DNA of 64,000 nt from Phytoseiulus persimilis (GCA_037576195.1 CM075103.1:30340723-30404722), one strand, 5' to 3'. Numbered from the stretch's first letter, positions 30,627 through 42,500 are shown. Program-made: numbers and translations. Notes: generated by a model not told the origin, from the sequence alone.

Positions 30627-31152
30627 ACATCCAACGAAGACCTCGCACCAAACTCGGGGGCCCTGGTACCATCGAAGAGATCGACGAAACTCTTTTCACG
30701 AAACCTAACAACCAAGCAGGCCGCATCCTGCACCAGCAATGGGTCTTCGGTGGTCTCTGTAGGGAAACGAAGAAGTCTTTCATGCTCGCGGTTCCTGAAG
30801 GACGGCCAGCACGCTGTTCCGAGCAATCCAGGACAATATCGGAGTCGGCTGCCTGATCATTTACAGTGACAGCTGGGCAGGCTACAAGACAGCCGAGTTA
30901 GAACTAGCAGGCTTCACTCATTTGATGGTCAACCATGAGAAGAACTTCGTGGACCCAACAACGAAAGCACACACCCAGAATGTGGAGCGTCTGTGGGGTT
31001 CCGCCGAATGCAGAAACAAAAGACATCGTGGCACCTCCCATTCCCATCTCGATTCTTTCCTCGTAGAATTCGCCTGGCGAAAGCAAGTGGTTGGCAAGGC
31101 GTTCGATGATGAGTACCGCGGCCGGTCCTCCGGGGCGAAATACTCTGGATAA
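30627..31152 (+). pseudogene. Merlin/ISXO2-like transposase, catalytic part
   Basis: The frame gives LGGPGTIEEIDETLF (first Asp), RILHQQWVFGGLCRETKKSF, then in a second frame LIIYSDSWAGY (second Asp), THLMVNHEKNFVDP, AHTQNVERLWG (Glu) and HLDSFLVEFAWRK. These are the ordered motifs of the ISXO2-like DDE family found in Merlin transposons. The frame changes once near 30797-30803. The protein would cut and paste the element. Its upstream part is beyond the hAT insertion at 27600-27939. Confidence 0.85.
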
Positions 31153-31533
31153 GCCTGGCCGTCCTCCTGCCTATATGATTCCGAAGTTTCACCATAATCG
31201 TGCGCTTATAGCTTTCACCGGATTAAAGAAGGACGATTTCTCCTGAATCAACAGAATGGACTTATAGCCGTTTGGAGTCGGGCGCGTCAATCGTGGTTAT
31301 TCATTTGAAGTGAGCGCCCCGACCATGTATCACACACAGTGTCCATACTCTCAAATAATTTGCGGTAACCGAAAATTCCCGGCGTATTCGACGTTTTTCT
31401 CCCCCAGAAATGCGGACTCAAATCAGGGATGTGTATTATCTGATACGCATATGATTTTTGGGGAAACCTATTATCTGATGAGCATAGTGGGGAGGACTGA
31501 GGTATCGAATTTGGCGCTTAGAAATGAACAGAA
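31153..31533. other. no clear gene; junction between Merlin and hAT remnants
   Basis: The frame 31310-31597 (MSAPTMYHTQ) may hold decayed 5' transposase sequence near its end, but nothing is recognised in most of it. Confidence 0.35.
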
Positions 31534-33230
31534 ATGTCGAAATCGGGTTTTTTTCTGCGTTATGTTACTTCAAGGGACAAAAAGAAAGTCATTGTAGAAA
31601 ACTTTCTGATGTTTTGCGAAGTATCGGACCGAACGGGCAGCGGACTCGCTAAGTTAATCCTAAATACCTTGACAGCTGAAGGTATCGATATCGCCAAGAT
31701 GAGAGGACAAGGGTACGACGGTTGCAGTACCATGAGTGGAGAGTTCAAGGGAGTTCAGAGTCAGATAAAATCTGGAATTCCTCAGGCTCTATACTTCCAT
31801 TACACGAGCCATTGCTTGAACCTTGCCATGGTACACTCTTCACAACATGGAACAATAAGGAATACTGTGGGCACGGTCGCCAGCAATTACTCCTTCATTT
31901 CGAACTCTTCCCCTCGCATCGCCAGTCTCGAGACTCAAGTCAAGCTACTTTTCAACGATGAGGTGGCGCGTAGGCTCAAGCCGTTGTGTGCGACCAGATG
32001 GGTGGAAAGTCACAAGGCCTTCATTACCTTCAGGGAGATGTTCGTGCCGATCGTTGGCGCGTTCGAAGACATCAGCACAAACAGGAGAGACCTTTGTTTG
32101 CTGAACCTCTCAGCCAGCCCTCAGAAGTGTCCCGGGATCACCTTTCGGTATTGCTTTAGTAACACTCCCTATCGCCTCGCAAATCCCATTGCGGGCGGTG
32201 GGCTTGGGTCTTAAGATGGTTGAGATCTGATTCTGATATAGATTAAATCCTCTTTTTACCACATAAGAAATTTTTGTTGTCGGCCGGGGATCGAACCCGC
32301 GATTGCTAGCTTAGCGTGGCACCAAAGGCGTTTATGCCACACGGCCAACGAGCCGACAAAACAGGAGAGATGCAAGTGATCGCGCTCATGAGCTGCTAAC
32401 CTCGATTTGCTCGTGCGGATTTGTGGCAGCCCTTCTCGTCATAGAGAGCTAGTCGTCACTCATACTCACCCTGTCAGTAAATCTTCAGTCCGCCGAACTC
32501 GATATATTGAGTGCACTCGATACCGTCGACAGTATGACGTCTGTTTTGCAGCAGCGAAGAGAAAACGCTGGAGCAGTATTTGCCGGAATTTTCAGCCAGG
32601 TCGAATCGATTTGTTCTCAACTGGACATCGACGTCAAACTCCCCAGATTGTGCCACATTCAGAGAAACAGAGAGAACCATCCCTCGCAAACAGTTGAAGA
32701 GTTGTTCAGAGTCTCACTGTACATAGCATACTTGGATGAGCTCATCAACGAGATGGCTAGCCTCTTCGAGGACTGTGGAAAAGAAGCTCTGAAGATTTAA
32801 TATATTGTGCCGAGATTTATCGGGGATAGCGAATCTCAAATATGTGACGGAATTCTATCAGAACGACCTGGGTTGTAGCTTGAGTAAAATTGAGGGCGAA
32901 TATGAACGTGGGAAACTGAAGTGGACGAATATCCCGAAGGAGGAGCGACCGCGAAGCGCACTGGAGACGATGAACCGCAGCTCTGAGGAGGACTATCCCA
33001 AAATCTCGACCCTGCTCCAAATTTTCGCGACACTGCCGGTGACAACTTCGACTCCCGAACGTACTTTCAGTGTGCTGAAGATGCTGAAAACACACCTGCG
33101 AACCTCCATGGAAGAAGAGAGACTCAACGGTCCCACAGCGATGGAGATTCACCGGGAAATTCCCATCGCGGTTGAGGAGGTCGTTGAACTACTCGCTGCT
33201 AGCTCACGAAAGCCCGATCTTATCCTATAA
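31534..33230 (+). pseudogene. hAT transposase (ZMYM1/DUF4371-like), split by a SINE
   Basis: The N-terminal block has VIVENFLMFCEVSDRTGSGL, MRGQGYDGCSTMSGEF, FHYTSHCLNLAMV and LCATRWVESH, typical of DUF4371 hAT transposases. A SINE interrupts at 32091-32358. The rest follows in more than one frame: LQQRRENAGAVFAGIF (from 32507), then 32805-33230 with FYQNDLGCSL and the C-terminal dimerisation motif YPKISTLLQIFATLPVTTST, followed by RTFSVLKMLKTHLRTSM. The 5' end with the zinc finger is missing. It is a decayed DNA transposon. Confidence 0.85.
32091..32358 (-). mobile_element. tRNA-derived SINE, copy 2 (complete)
   Basis: The whole SINE lies between two copies of the 12-bp AAACAGGAGAGA (32079-32090 and 32359-32370), a LINE-type target duplication. 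On minus, the head GTTGGCCGTGTGGCA works as an A-box and GGTTCGATCCCC as a B-box for RNA polymerase III. It landed in the hAT transposase gene. Confidence 0.9.
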
Positions 33231-33473
33231 ACTCTTCTACATGCGGACTTCCCAATACCCGTTGTGTACGTGATAAATTAAATGGTTCCCTCTCAATTGT
33301 GGAGAGATATCACGGAATCGCAGTCGTGGCTCTTTCCCTACCGTTCCAATAGTTTTAATTGCAATGAGCGTAGCACAAGGCACATACGCAAAAGAAAGCA
33401 CACAAAGTCATACGCTGGTCCTCAGCATCTACGGCATCATGATGATCATCATCGTCATCATCATCACATCCCT

Positions 33474-33509
33474 TGGCCCCCCAAGAAAAAAAGCTGGATA
33501 CGCCCCTGA
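33474..33509 (-). repeat. hAT-type terminal repeat (right end)
   Basis: The minus strand reads CAGGGGCGTATCCAGCTTTT, a hAT-like terminus, about 250 bp after the transposase stop. The left partner was not found. It probably is the 3' end of the element at 31534-33230. Confidence 0.5.
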
Positions 33510-34467
33510 TCACACAGAGACCATGGCATAGCGCCACGAGGAATTCGCCGCGCAGCACTTGTTTCCATGGACCGGTTCCTATTCGAAATCATTGAGTCCC
33601 AGTGCCGCATTTCGCCGATTTCTACCCTCGCGGAAGCCGAAGTTCTCGTCTTTCGCTGGGATGTTCCTCTCAAAGAAATACTCTCGGTTCACCGAGTTGT
33701 ATCTCTCGAATGATCCTCCGATTCCGGTGAATCGATCATGCATACTGGATGAGATCGTGATAGAAAAAGAAGCAAAAGGGGCTTGCGCGCGCTGCCATAC
33801 ATGTGGGGAGCTCTCAACTTATTGCTTCGGGGAAGTGCTGACTGCCGACAACCTATCTTGCGGACTCTTCGTACACCGCTGGAAACAATCTGGGGACCGC
33901 ACATTCCTGCGGTTCAGAGGCTCCGCTATCTACTCCTAGGTCTGGCTGCTAAATAACTTTCGAATCATTGAGACATCACTGACCTCCGAAGCTATTGGGG
34001 ACTGATCAATAGGGTTGCCCCGTTATGAAATATCGATCCATCTGATGGAGTCGAGCAGCTAGAGCAGACCCTCCCAGGAATTGCATCTCATATTTGCTTC
34101 CCCTTGAAAACCTAATCTCCTAGGCTGACCGTCCTCCGGACGATGGATACGAGACTTCCATGCCCTGAACCGTGATACTTGAGCATCCTTTCTTGCTCCT
34201 TTCACGAAGCTTGCTTTTTTCTTCTATTTTCGAAGCATTGCGGCGAGCTTCCAAGCTCTCCCTCCATCAAATAATCATGCCTGTCTACTTATCGTCTCAA
34301 CTTCCCGATGCTCCCGAGTTTCCGAAAACTGATTGAAATCGCCTGGACTCAATATGGATGATGATGATGATGAGGACTCCGGCGACGTTGGATTGATAAT
34401 TGGATGGTAACTGAGAGTTATTATTGATGGGATGGGCTAGTATTGAGAATTTGAAGCTGGTAGAATA
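33510..34467. other. no recognised gene
   Basis: A plus-strand frame 33559-33939 (126 residues, with CARCHTCGEL) is open but resembles nothing known to me. Short GAT/CAT repeats lie at 33429-33470 and 34360-34378. Confidence 0.3.
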
Positions 34468-35223
34468 TCATGGATGGGTGTTGGCACGGTTTCGAGTTGA
34501 AGAATTAGATACGGCTGGAGGTAATTGTGCTGTTGATGATGATAATTGCGCGGCAGAATCACGAAGGTTGAAAGGAGGTCGGAAACCAGAACGTGTTTGT
34601 AGTGTGCTGCTTGTGGGCGAGGTGTTCGGAGTATACTGTGGTGAATTGAATGGAGGAATGGAGTTTGATCCTGAGCTATTTGATGAATTTAGTACGATTT
34701 GTAACGCCTGTGCAAATATATCTGTAGTTGTGTGACGCGCAGCTGATTGCGGATGCGACGGTATGTTCGATTGAATAACATGTACGGGCTGAGGGACTTG
34801 TTGTGTTTGTGGTTGTTCTTGTTGTGACTGTTGATGCTCGTGTGTCCAGATAGAATTGGACCGCGCATGCCGGAAATGGTGCCGCCACACTTGTCGAGAG
34901 ACCACGTAATGGATTTGAATTCCACTACGAGGTAAGAGCTCATCGAACAAGCGGGCGGACACCCGCTGAACACACCTCACAAGAATGTGAAAGTGTGCGT
35001 ACAGCGCCCGGTATGGGGTCTGAACTGCAACAGTGTGGGTACGCCGTGCTTCATGAAGAATTCGACAACGGCGCACCAGGGGGCATTGTGTTAGTGTTGT
35101 GAGTATTGTGTGTTCCAGATTCCGGTCCCTCCTTTTAGATGGAATGATGATCTGCCAGATATCGCGCATTATGTCGTCCGGGTCCTCGCTAGATGAATTT
35201 GATGATGGTGAAAAATGAGCCAT
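34468..35223 (-). CDS. orphan protein with Gln/Asn/Ser-rich C-terminal half
   Basis: The frame has 251 residues. Residues 1-30 are acidic and Ser-rich (SSSEDPDDIMRDIWQ). Residues 30-125 are basic and could be a small folded domain. The remainder is low complexity (QQSQQEQPQTQQ, then Ser/Asn/Pro). The start at 35223 is the first ATG after a TATA-containing stretch at 35520. No neighbour explains it and no family is recognised. It may be a host gene or an orphan transposon protein. Confidence 0.4.
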   Translation of the reverse strand: MAHFSPSSNSSSEDPDDIMRDIWQIIIPSKRRDRNLEHTILTTLTQCPLVRRCRILHEARRTHTVAVQTPYRALYAHFHILVRCVQRVSARLFDELLPRSGIQIHYVVSRQVWRHHFRHARSNSIWTHEHQQSQQEQPQTQQVPQPVHVIQSNIPSHPQSAARHTTTDIFAQALQIVLNSSNSSGSNSIPPFNSPQYTPNTSPTSSTLQTRSGFRPPFNLRDSAAQLSSSTAQLPPAVSNSSTRNRANTHP

Positions 35224-35519
35224 GATGACGATGATGGTGGTGTCGGCGATGAAGAATGAATGAATGTGATATGAGCTGGGATGAACTTGATTGATGAATG
35301 AAATAATATGATGAATTTATATCTAGATGAGGATCTGTGAAAAAAGTATTTTTTAAACACAGGCTTGTGAATATTCTTCGTTAACATCAGAACATGTCTA
35401 GGACCACCTGGTACTTACATTGCATAGGTGAAAGTTGGTGATAGTTGGTGACAGCTCGGGAGCTGTCGGCTTGCGTGGACCGAGGTTACCACACAAACAA
35501 AGAAAAATGCTCAGAACGG

Positions 35520-35530
35520 ACCTTATATAG
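35520..35530 (-). promoter_or_regulatory. TATA box candidate
   Basis: The minus strand reads CCACTATATAAGG, a strong TATA match about 300 bp upstream of the ATG at 35223. Confidence 0.4.
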
Positions 35531-35734
35531 TGGAAGGATCACATGCACGTTCCCTGCGTACACGCACGTATCGAAAAATGTGTGCATCACCTGCGAGCAT
35601 GTGACAAACGTGCACCATGTGCTGGTGATGACCTAATTTGAGGAAAGTGTGCGTTGCTGAGAGTTGCGCATGCGCACATCAGAGGCTCAGGCGCAACCTA
35701 CGCTTCTCAGTGCAAAATAGCCTGAGCTGCTCGT

Positions 35735-36255
35735 GGAAATCAGCCTTAGTCTGAGGGGTGTTTGTAGAAATTAGCCTTAGCCTTCGGCTAAGGTATGCTC
35801 GCGGGAATTAGCCTTAGCTCAAGGCATGCTTCTGGAATTAAGCCTTCGGCTAAGGTATGCTCGCGGGAATTCGGCTAAGGTTGAGGCATGCTTATGGAGA
35901 TTCAGCCTTAAGATAAGTCTAAGGTGTGCTTGTGGAAATTAGCCTTAGCTTAAGGCAGACTTGTCGAGATTCGCCTCAGCCTTAGGCTAAGGTGTGCTTG
36001 TGGAAATTCGGCTAAGGTGTGCTAAGGTGATTAGTCTAAGGTTGGCTTGTGGGAATTAGGCTTAGCCCAAGGTATGCTCGTGTAAATTAGCATAAGCCAA
36101 AGGTTGGATTCTGGAAATGAACCCTCAAGATCAGACTACATTATGCTTGTGGAATTTAGCCTTAGGCTAAGTCATGCTTCTGGAATTTGTACTTAGCCTT
36201 AGGCTGAGGTATGCTCGCGGAAAGTAGCCTCAGCCTTAGGCTAAGATATGCTCGC
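35735..36255. repeat. degenerate minisatellite with palindromic core
   Basis: Many imperfect copies of a 30-45-bp unit are built on TTAGCCTTAGGCTAAGG plus TATGCTCGCGGAAATT or TGTGCTTGTGGAAATT. The CCTTAGGCTAAGG core is itself palindromic. No coding is evident. Confidence 0.85.
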
Positions 36256-36260
36256 AGAAG

Positions 36261-37560
36261 AAGCAAGGACAAAGCAGATCCGCTATACTTGTTCTTTCTT
36301 GAGCGTTTGCTCGGAAAGTCTCGTATAAAATCCAATCCGCGGTCGCCTTTCTTCGTCCTTTTTTTACCTCACCTCGGAGAATCATCGTTGGTCCGCCATG
36401 ATCAGGTCCGGCTTTGCGGATCGGCGTATCCGAGGTTCATTGGAAAGCGCAGCGTTGTCACCAAACGTGAAACCCAGGTGACCTCGGCGATGAGAACTCT
36501 TTTCTCTATCCGACCCACCATGCAGACGCCTTCGGAATTAGCTCCGCAGTAGCGAGGCGACGATGGAATTCGCCCGCAAATCTCAGCCGATGTCGAAAAT
36601 CAAGCGATGGGCGGAGAATTCAGATTCTCAAACAACGTTCCCCAGAACTCTAGCAAGACCTGTTTGATCTTCCGACTTCAGGCGAACAGCGGGTAGAAAG
36701 ATTCTTGATTGCGGTCGATTGGAATTCGGCCGGCCCCACGATGCCTGCACTCTAGTTACAAAACATTGCTCACGCTGAGAATATTCCCCCGGTTTCTCAG
36801 ATATCAGTCGAGGCCATTGCTGGCTGTGATCCCCCAGGTATGCGAGATGGCTGATCACGATGCGGACGGCAGATCCCCAAATCATGTCGGTCTCCATAGA
36901 GTTGGCTACAGTCATGCTCATGATAGAATGTTGATAATCTCTGAATGACTGAGACTACCAGTATCAGCTCTCGCGTCGTGGGTCTCCCGACTCGCCGGCC
37001 CGCCAGAGTCGCGAATCATTCCCCTCTGAGATTGTCATTTTGCATATTCCATGGTTGTGTCTATGATATTTATGGTCACAAGGATTATTCCGATTGGGAT
37101 CACAAATTTTATGACACGCAAACTTCCCTGCGGGCTGTTAACCGATTCGAGGTTTCTGCCTGGATCAGATTGCGCCCGACCGGGGTAGCTCATATAAATT
37201 CCCTATACCGTAAGGGGTTCTGCAAACAATTGACTAGGCATGCAAAGGACTCATTCAACTCGAACTCACATTCTTCGACAGCACCCGGAAGTTGATTCAC
37301 GGGCAAGCTAATGGAGGTTCGAATCGTTCCCGAAGTAACGGCGCTCCTCGTTGACTCCAGTCTGGTCATGATGTATCCACACCACGGAGATCTATGGGAT
37401 TCAAGTGATATGATTCAAAACCATGATGGTTCGAGAGGATGAGTCACATGACCTCTCTTGCTTGGAACTCGGTGATCTTTCGATCTAAGGGGTCTTTCCT
37501 GATCAATGCTCGTCGACAAGACTTTGTACACGTTCCGAAATCGGCCTCCAATGAATTATG
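36261..37560. other. no recognised gene
   Basis: Open frames at 36211-36552 and 36945-37295 resemble no family. Nothing repeated was noticed. Confidence 0.35.
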
Positions 37561-37844
37561 GCCAGAGGAATACCAGGAGCCACGATTCACTCGATTTCCA
37601 TCGCCAACTATCTCAGAGATGATCGGCGAAGTGAGCTCAGACTCATTCGATGAAGGGAGAACCTCGAAAGAATTCCGAATGCAGAGTATGGAATCCTACC
37701 CACTGGTCTTTGAACGAGCAGCGACTCCTTCCTTTCGAGTCGGCAAGAATCGAGTTGGGAGTCAGAGCCTCCCCAGAAATCGGCTTTGCGCCTTGAGTGC
37801 ACAGAGTCTTGAGACTCCTCACCCGAGGGCGTGTCTAGGCGGTG

Positions 37845-38416
37845 CTACTCGATTTGAGCGCGGATCGATTCAAGCGCAGCATCAATCTGTGCGCAGTTGA
37901 TTTGAGCGAGGTCGATCTAAGCGCAGTGGATTTGAGCGCAGTTGATTTGAGCGCAATTGATTTGAGCGCAACGAATTCATTCGCACTGCTGTGAGTGTGG
38001 AGTGTGAGATAGAGGAAGAGTAAATTCCCCCACCTATCCTTCGATCGCAGACTACTCGACCGACAAACAAAGTACGGTTGCTCGGTGGAATATGGAGAGG
38101 AGAAACCCAACCTGACCTACCCTCATCAAAAACATTTCTCCTTCTCGAGCCAAGCTATGTCCCTTCGTCTGATTCATCGAGGGAATGTCGTCAACGAGGT
38201 ATCTCATGCCGTCGTCCAAATTCTCCTCTCCATATTACCCCGAGCAACCGTACTTTCTCTTTTCATCGTTTCCTCTTCCTCCATATCATATTCTACATAC
38301 ACAGCAGCGCGAGTGAATTCGTTGCGCTCAAATCAAGTGCGCTCAAATCAAGCGCGCTCAAATCAAGTGCGCTCAAATCGACTGCGCTCAAATCAACTGC
38401 GCTCTAATCGACTGAC
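37845..38416. mobile_element. foldback-like element in unit 1
   Basis: The left arm has tandem 15-bp repeats of the type GATTTGAGCGCAGTT, then AACGAATTCATTCGC and GATAGAGGAAGAG. The right arm is the inverted copy, with CTCTTCCTCCATAT, GCGAGTGAATTCGTT and tandem TGCGCTCAAATCAA. Long inverted repeats made of short direct repeats are the signature of foldback elements. The middle (about 38030-38270) has no transposase. The boundaries are approximate and no target duplication was found. Confidence 0.7.
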
Positions 38417-38433
38417 ACGGTCGAGGCGGACCC

Positions 38434-38726
38434 TGTGATACCACCGTTTGGACTTATACTACAAGAGGGAATACTCTGGTCTGGATCTGGAATCCTCCTG
38501 TAGACGCCGTCGTGGCCGCTCTCTCTTGTGCTCGGTTCGTTGTCTCTCAAACGCTGTGAGACACCTGACTGCCGACCGACTGTCGGCTGCCCACCGGCAT
38601 CGCCACTGCCGGCGCATGCGCAGTGGGCCGGTCGCACGGAGAGAACAGCACGCGGCGTACAGTTGAGGATGTACTTTATTCGGTATTTATCAATAAACTC
38701 TGAAGCACTCTGCCGAGTGCGTGACA
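38434..38726 (-). repeat. BEL 3' LTR (relative to the minus-strand element)
   Basis: It is 293 bp, TGTGATACC...GTGACA on plus. AATAAA occurs on plus (38692-38697) and on minus (38680-38675), so polyadenylation is possible in both directions. On minus it follows a purine-rich GGCCGGGAG tract. Confidence 0.95.
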
Positions 38727-39016
38727 CTCCCGGCCAAATTCTCAATTTACACTGGTTTCCTGCCTAGAGCACTTTTGACACATTTTGGTGACCCGAGATG
38801 GTCGACCGGAACTTGAGAATTTGAGTATCTAGAACTAGCGCGTGGTGCAACCGAGACTTCCGAAATTCGAGCGATTGAGGTCTTGAACCCGACACGGGAT
38901 GAGCCTTAACGAGACGGAAATCTCGCCAATTCTGAGAGGACACCGACATTTTCCCTTTCTCACGGACTGAAACTCTGGCTTTTCCGAACTTCCGAAATCA
39001 TTCCCCGAGTCGTTTT

Positions 39017-39466
39017 GTGACCCTGCACCACGCGATGTCTCTATCGAGTTTCGAGCGCAGCCCGTTGGGCGTCTTCGTTGTTTCGTTGTCCGTGTCCGGA
39101 CACTTCGCCGGGACCCCGTATGCCCACCTCCGGGCCGCCGCGAGACGCGTGTGGGACAATGCCACCCCGGAAACCCGCCAGCCCTTCTACGTGAGTGCCA
39201 CCGTCGCCCGACGCCGCGGAACGCGGAACCCGCCCCCACTGCACGTCCCATCCGTGCTCGTCGATGCCGTCCACGCCGCGGTGGCGGACCTGCGAGAGGT
39301 GGGCCCGTCCAGCGGGCCGCCTGGAGCGGTGCCCCCACAACCCGCCGAGACCCCCGCGCCGGAGAGCTCCTCCACCCCAGAGTGTCCCACCAAGGAGGTG
39401 GGCACTCAGACCAACGGGTTCGAGATGGGGCTGGCGCGCAGCCGCCACCTGTCCCCGTTTGTCTGA
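39017..39466 (+). CDS. GC-rich ORF antisense to the BEL polyprotein
   Basis: The 149-residue plus-strand frame lies between the polyprotein stop and the 3' LTR. Of the 36 codons at 39101-39208, 31 end in G or C, unlike the flanks, which suggests real coding. The second Met, MSLSSFERS, is a likely start. Residues 30-60 (YAHLRAAARRVWDNATPETR) look helical. The C-terminus is Pro/Glu-rich and ends with TKEVGTQTNGFEMGL. No family is recognised. It could be an accessory or regulatory product of the element, or a captured gene. Confidence 0.5.
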   Translation: MTLHHAMSLSSFERSPLGVFVVSLSVSGHFAGTPYAHLRAAARRVWDNATPETRQPFYVSATVARRRGTRNPPPLHVPSVLVDAVHAAVADLREVGPSSGPPGAVPPQPAETPAPESSSTPECPTKEVGTQTNGFEMGLARSRHLSPFV

Positions 39467-39578
39467 TTTGTAATATGTCTGGTGATTCCGAAAATATACT
39501 CGAATTTTCCTTTTGGAAGGCCGTCTTTTCCTTGTATAACTGACATCGTTCTTCCCTCTTCTGCCGCAGCTCACCCGA

Positions 39579-42500
39579 TTAGACTTCCAGTGGGAATAGT
39601 AGCTGTATTGGTCGATTTAGAGTTTGGCCTGTGGCCGTCTTGATCAGGCAGGATCGCTTGCGTCGATCCGTTCTCTCCCCGCCGGAAAGACCGAGAACGC
39701 GACACAACGGCCAGTGCGCTCGCGAAGGATTTGCGTCCTTAAGGAGGCAAGTGTCGCCTACCGCTATCGGTCTGCGAGCCTCCGGTGGCCGAATGTGCGC
39801 GGAACGTAGGTAGGACAGATACTCTCCCCGGAACCGTTTCCACAGCGCGCGCAAAATTGACCGTTGGTGTTCCCAACGCTTTGAGTAGACTATTGCTGTC
39901 GCCGCTTCGCGGTCGTTCGCTTTTAACTTAGTTTCCGGGAGACCCTGTTTGGCTCTGTAGCCGTAGAGGAGATCCGCTGGGCAGAGAGCGCCCACTTCGT
40001 TGAGGTCGCCCTGAACTGCCGTGAGCGGTCTCTGGTTGACCATCGCCTCCACTTCTGCCAAGATTGTCTCCAGCTCCCGGAACGGTAACGAGTTTTTGCC
40101 CAAGATCTTCCTAAGTGGTCTTTTTACGCACTGCACCAAGCGTTCCCACCATCCGCCTTGCCAGGGAGCCCTGGCTGTGATGAATTCCCATTCTATTTCT
40201 GCGGAAGCTAGGTGGTGCTGAACGGCTGGCGACTTGACGTGCTCGAAGATGATCTTCAGCTCCTTGGCTGCTCTAACGAACGCGAGCCCGTTGTCGGACA
40301 TGATTCTGGTGGTTCCGCTGAACCGGCTCAAGAATTTTCTCAATGCCAGCAAGAATTCGTATGTTGACAGGTCTGGAACCAATTGCAACTGGACTGCTCT
40401 CGTATTCGAGCACACGAATAGCAGTATGTACGACTTGGCGAGATCTCCGCTTGGGAGACGATAGCTGATTGGTCCCGCGTGATCTACTCCGCAAACCGTG
40501 AATGGAGGGGCTGTTGACAGCCTGAAACTCGGAATCGGGGGCGCTGGCTCCGCTGCCGCCTCGATCCTGAACAACATGCAAACTTTACAGTCTCTGAGGA
40601 CTGCTTTGACTGCCTTGCGCGCCGCGAGAATGAAATACTTCTTCCTCAACATGCTCAATGTTGCCGCGACTCCGCCTACGTGGAAACATTTTTTCTCGTG
40701 GAAAAACCTGATGAGCAATCTGACGGCGTGCGCTTCCCCTTGAAGCACGATTGGATACCTTTCATCGTATCCCCACTCTTCGCCGCGTTCCAATCTGGAA
40801 CGACACCTAATTAATCCTTCGGCATCCAGGAACGGTGCCAATTTGAACAGCTTGCTCTCTTTCTGGATTTCCTTACAGTCTGACTCCAGCTCTGCCCTAA
40901 ACTGGCTTTTTTGGAGACTTTGGATTACTTTGACTGTTGCTCTCCATGCCTCGGTTGCTGAAACCGGAGCATCCCGCGGGGTTTGTCTCGCTGGCGAGTA
41001 TCGGCTTGAAAGCCACCTGAGGATTCGCTCCGTGGAGTTGACCAGCACGCTCCAAGATGATAATCGGGAGCCCTCTAATATTGACTGATTTTGCTCTACC
41101 GTCAACATGCTGATCGCTTTTCTTTCTGACTCTATTTCGCTTTCGAAGAACTTGTTCAGTGAGTGCCTTTCTGTTGGCCGCCCTTTCTCTGCTAGCCAAC
41201 TCGGCCCTTTAAGCCACATGGAACTGTATTCCTCTGACGCGATGTTTGCTCCGCGACTCAACAGGTCGGCCGGGTTCTGCGCGGAGGTGACGTAGTCCCA
41301 CTCCGGCGCCGCTGTCAGGGATTGAATTTCTCTCACTCTATTCGCTACGAAAACTTTCAGTCTGTCCGGCGACTCTCTGATCCAGTGTAGCGTCGGGGAG
41401 TTGTCGGACCAGTAATGGGTCGCCTCGAAATGATAATTGAGATACTGCTTAATCCTCGACCCCATTCTGGCCGCCATGACTGCCCCGACGAGCTCTAACT
41501 TATGAATCGAGTAGGTCGACTTTATTGGAACTACTCTCGCCTTTGAGGCGACGAAAAAGATCTGCGCGGCGCCGCGTTTCGACATTTCTCTGATGTATGC
41601 CACACATCCGAGTGCCGACAGGCTCGCGTCGCAGAACACGTGCAGTTCTCGGGTGACGTCGCGCTCGTTTGTGTTTATGTTCCGTTGTATGCGAAATTCC
41701 CGTGCGTGTTTGAGCGCGTCTGTAGTTTCTAAGAATTCTCTGCGAGTGTCTCCTGTCAGCTCTGTGTTCCAATCGAGTTTTTGTTTCCAGCATGTTTGTA
41801 GCAGTATTTTGGGTCTGACCGTGAGCGGAGAAATGAGACCGAGGGGATCGAAAATCTGTGCTGTGCCCTTCAATATGGTTCTCTTCGACGGAATGCTTGC
41901 TTCTAGAGTTTCTATCGCCGGCGCGACGTCTATGTGAAGCTGATCTGTTTTCTGGTTCCAACCTATTCCTAGGAATTTGAAATCCTCTTGATCGAAGGAG
42001 ACCTGAACATCTGGGTCGCTGAGCGATCTTTCCATCTCTCGACCTAACGCTGAACTATTTGTTGCCCATTTCCGCAGCCTGAAGCCTCCCGTCTGGAACG
42101 CCTTGAACATGAACTTGAAACACTCCGCGCCTTCGTTTTCTGAATCTATTGTGAAGACCAGATCGTCCATGTAGAAATGTTGTTCTAAGTCTTTGAGAAA
42201 ATGCGCTTTGTCTGGGTGTTGTTGCGCGAGGTGTCTGATGTGGTACGTCAACCCGGCGCAATGAATGAATTGCGACGCCGATGTCCCGAAGTCGAGCGTC
42301 GTGCTCCAAAACTCCTTGATCGGCGCCCGCGGATCGCTGCTAATTCCCGGGGCCCAAAAAAATCTCAAGAAAGTGCGGTGGTCGGGGCGGATCCTGTATT
42401 GCAGGAATGCTTTTTCAATGTCCGACACCACCGCGATCTCGTCCCTTCTAAATCTCAATAGGACCTTGAAAATGTCCGGCAATAGGTTTGGACCATCGTG

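Noticed and set aside
32280-32360. tRNA gene
   Set aside because: The tRNA-like head is part of a repeated SINE with tail and target duplication, not an isolated tRNA.
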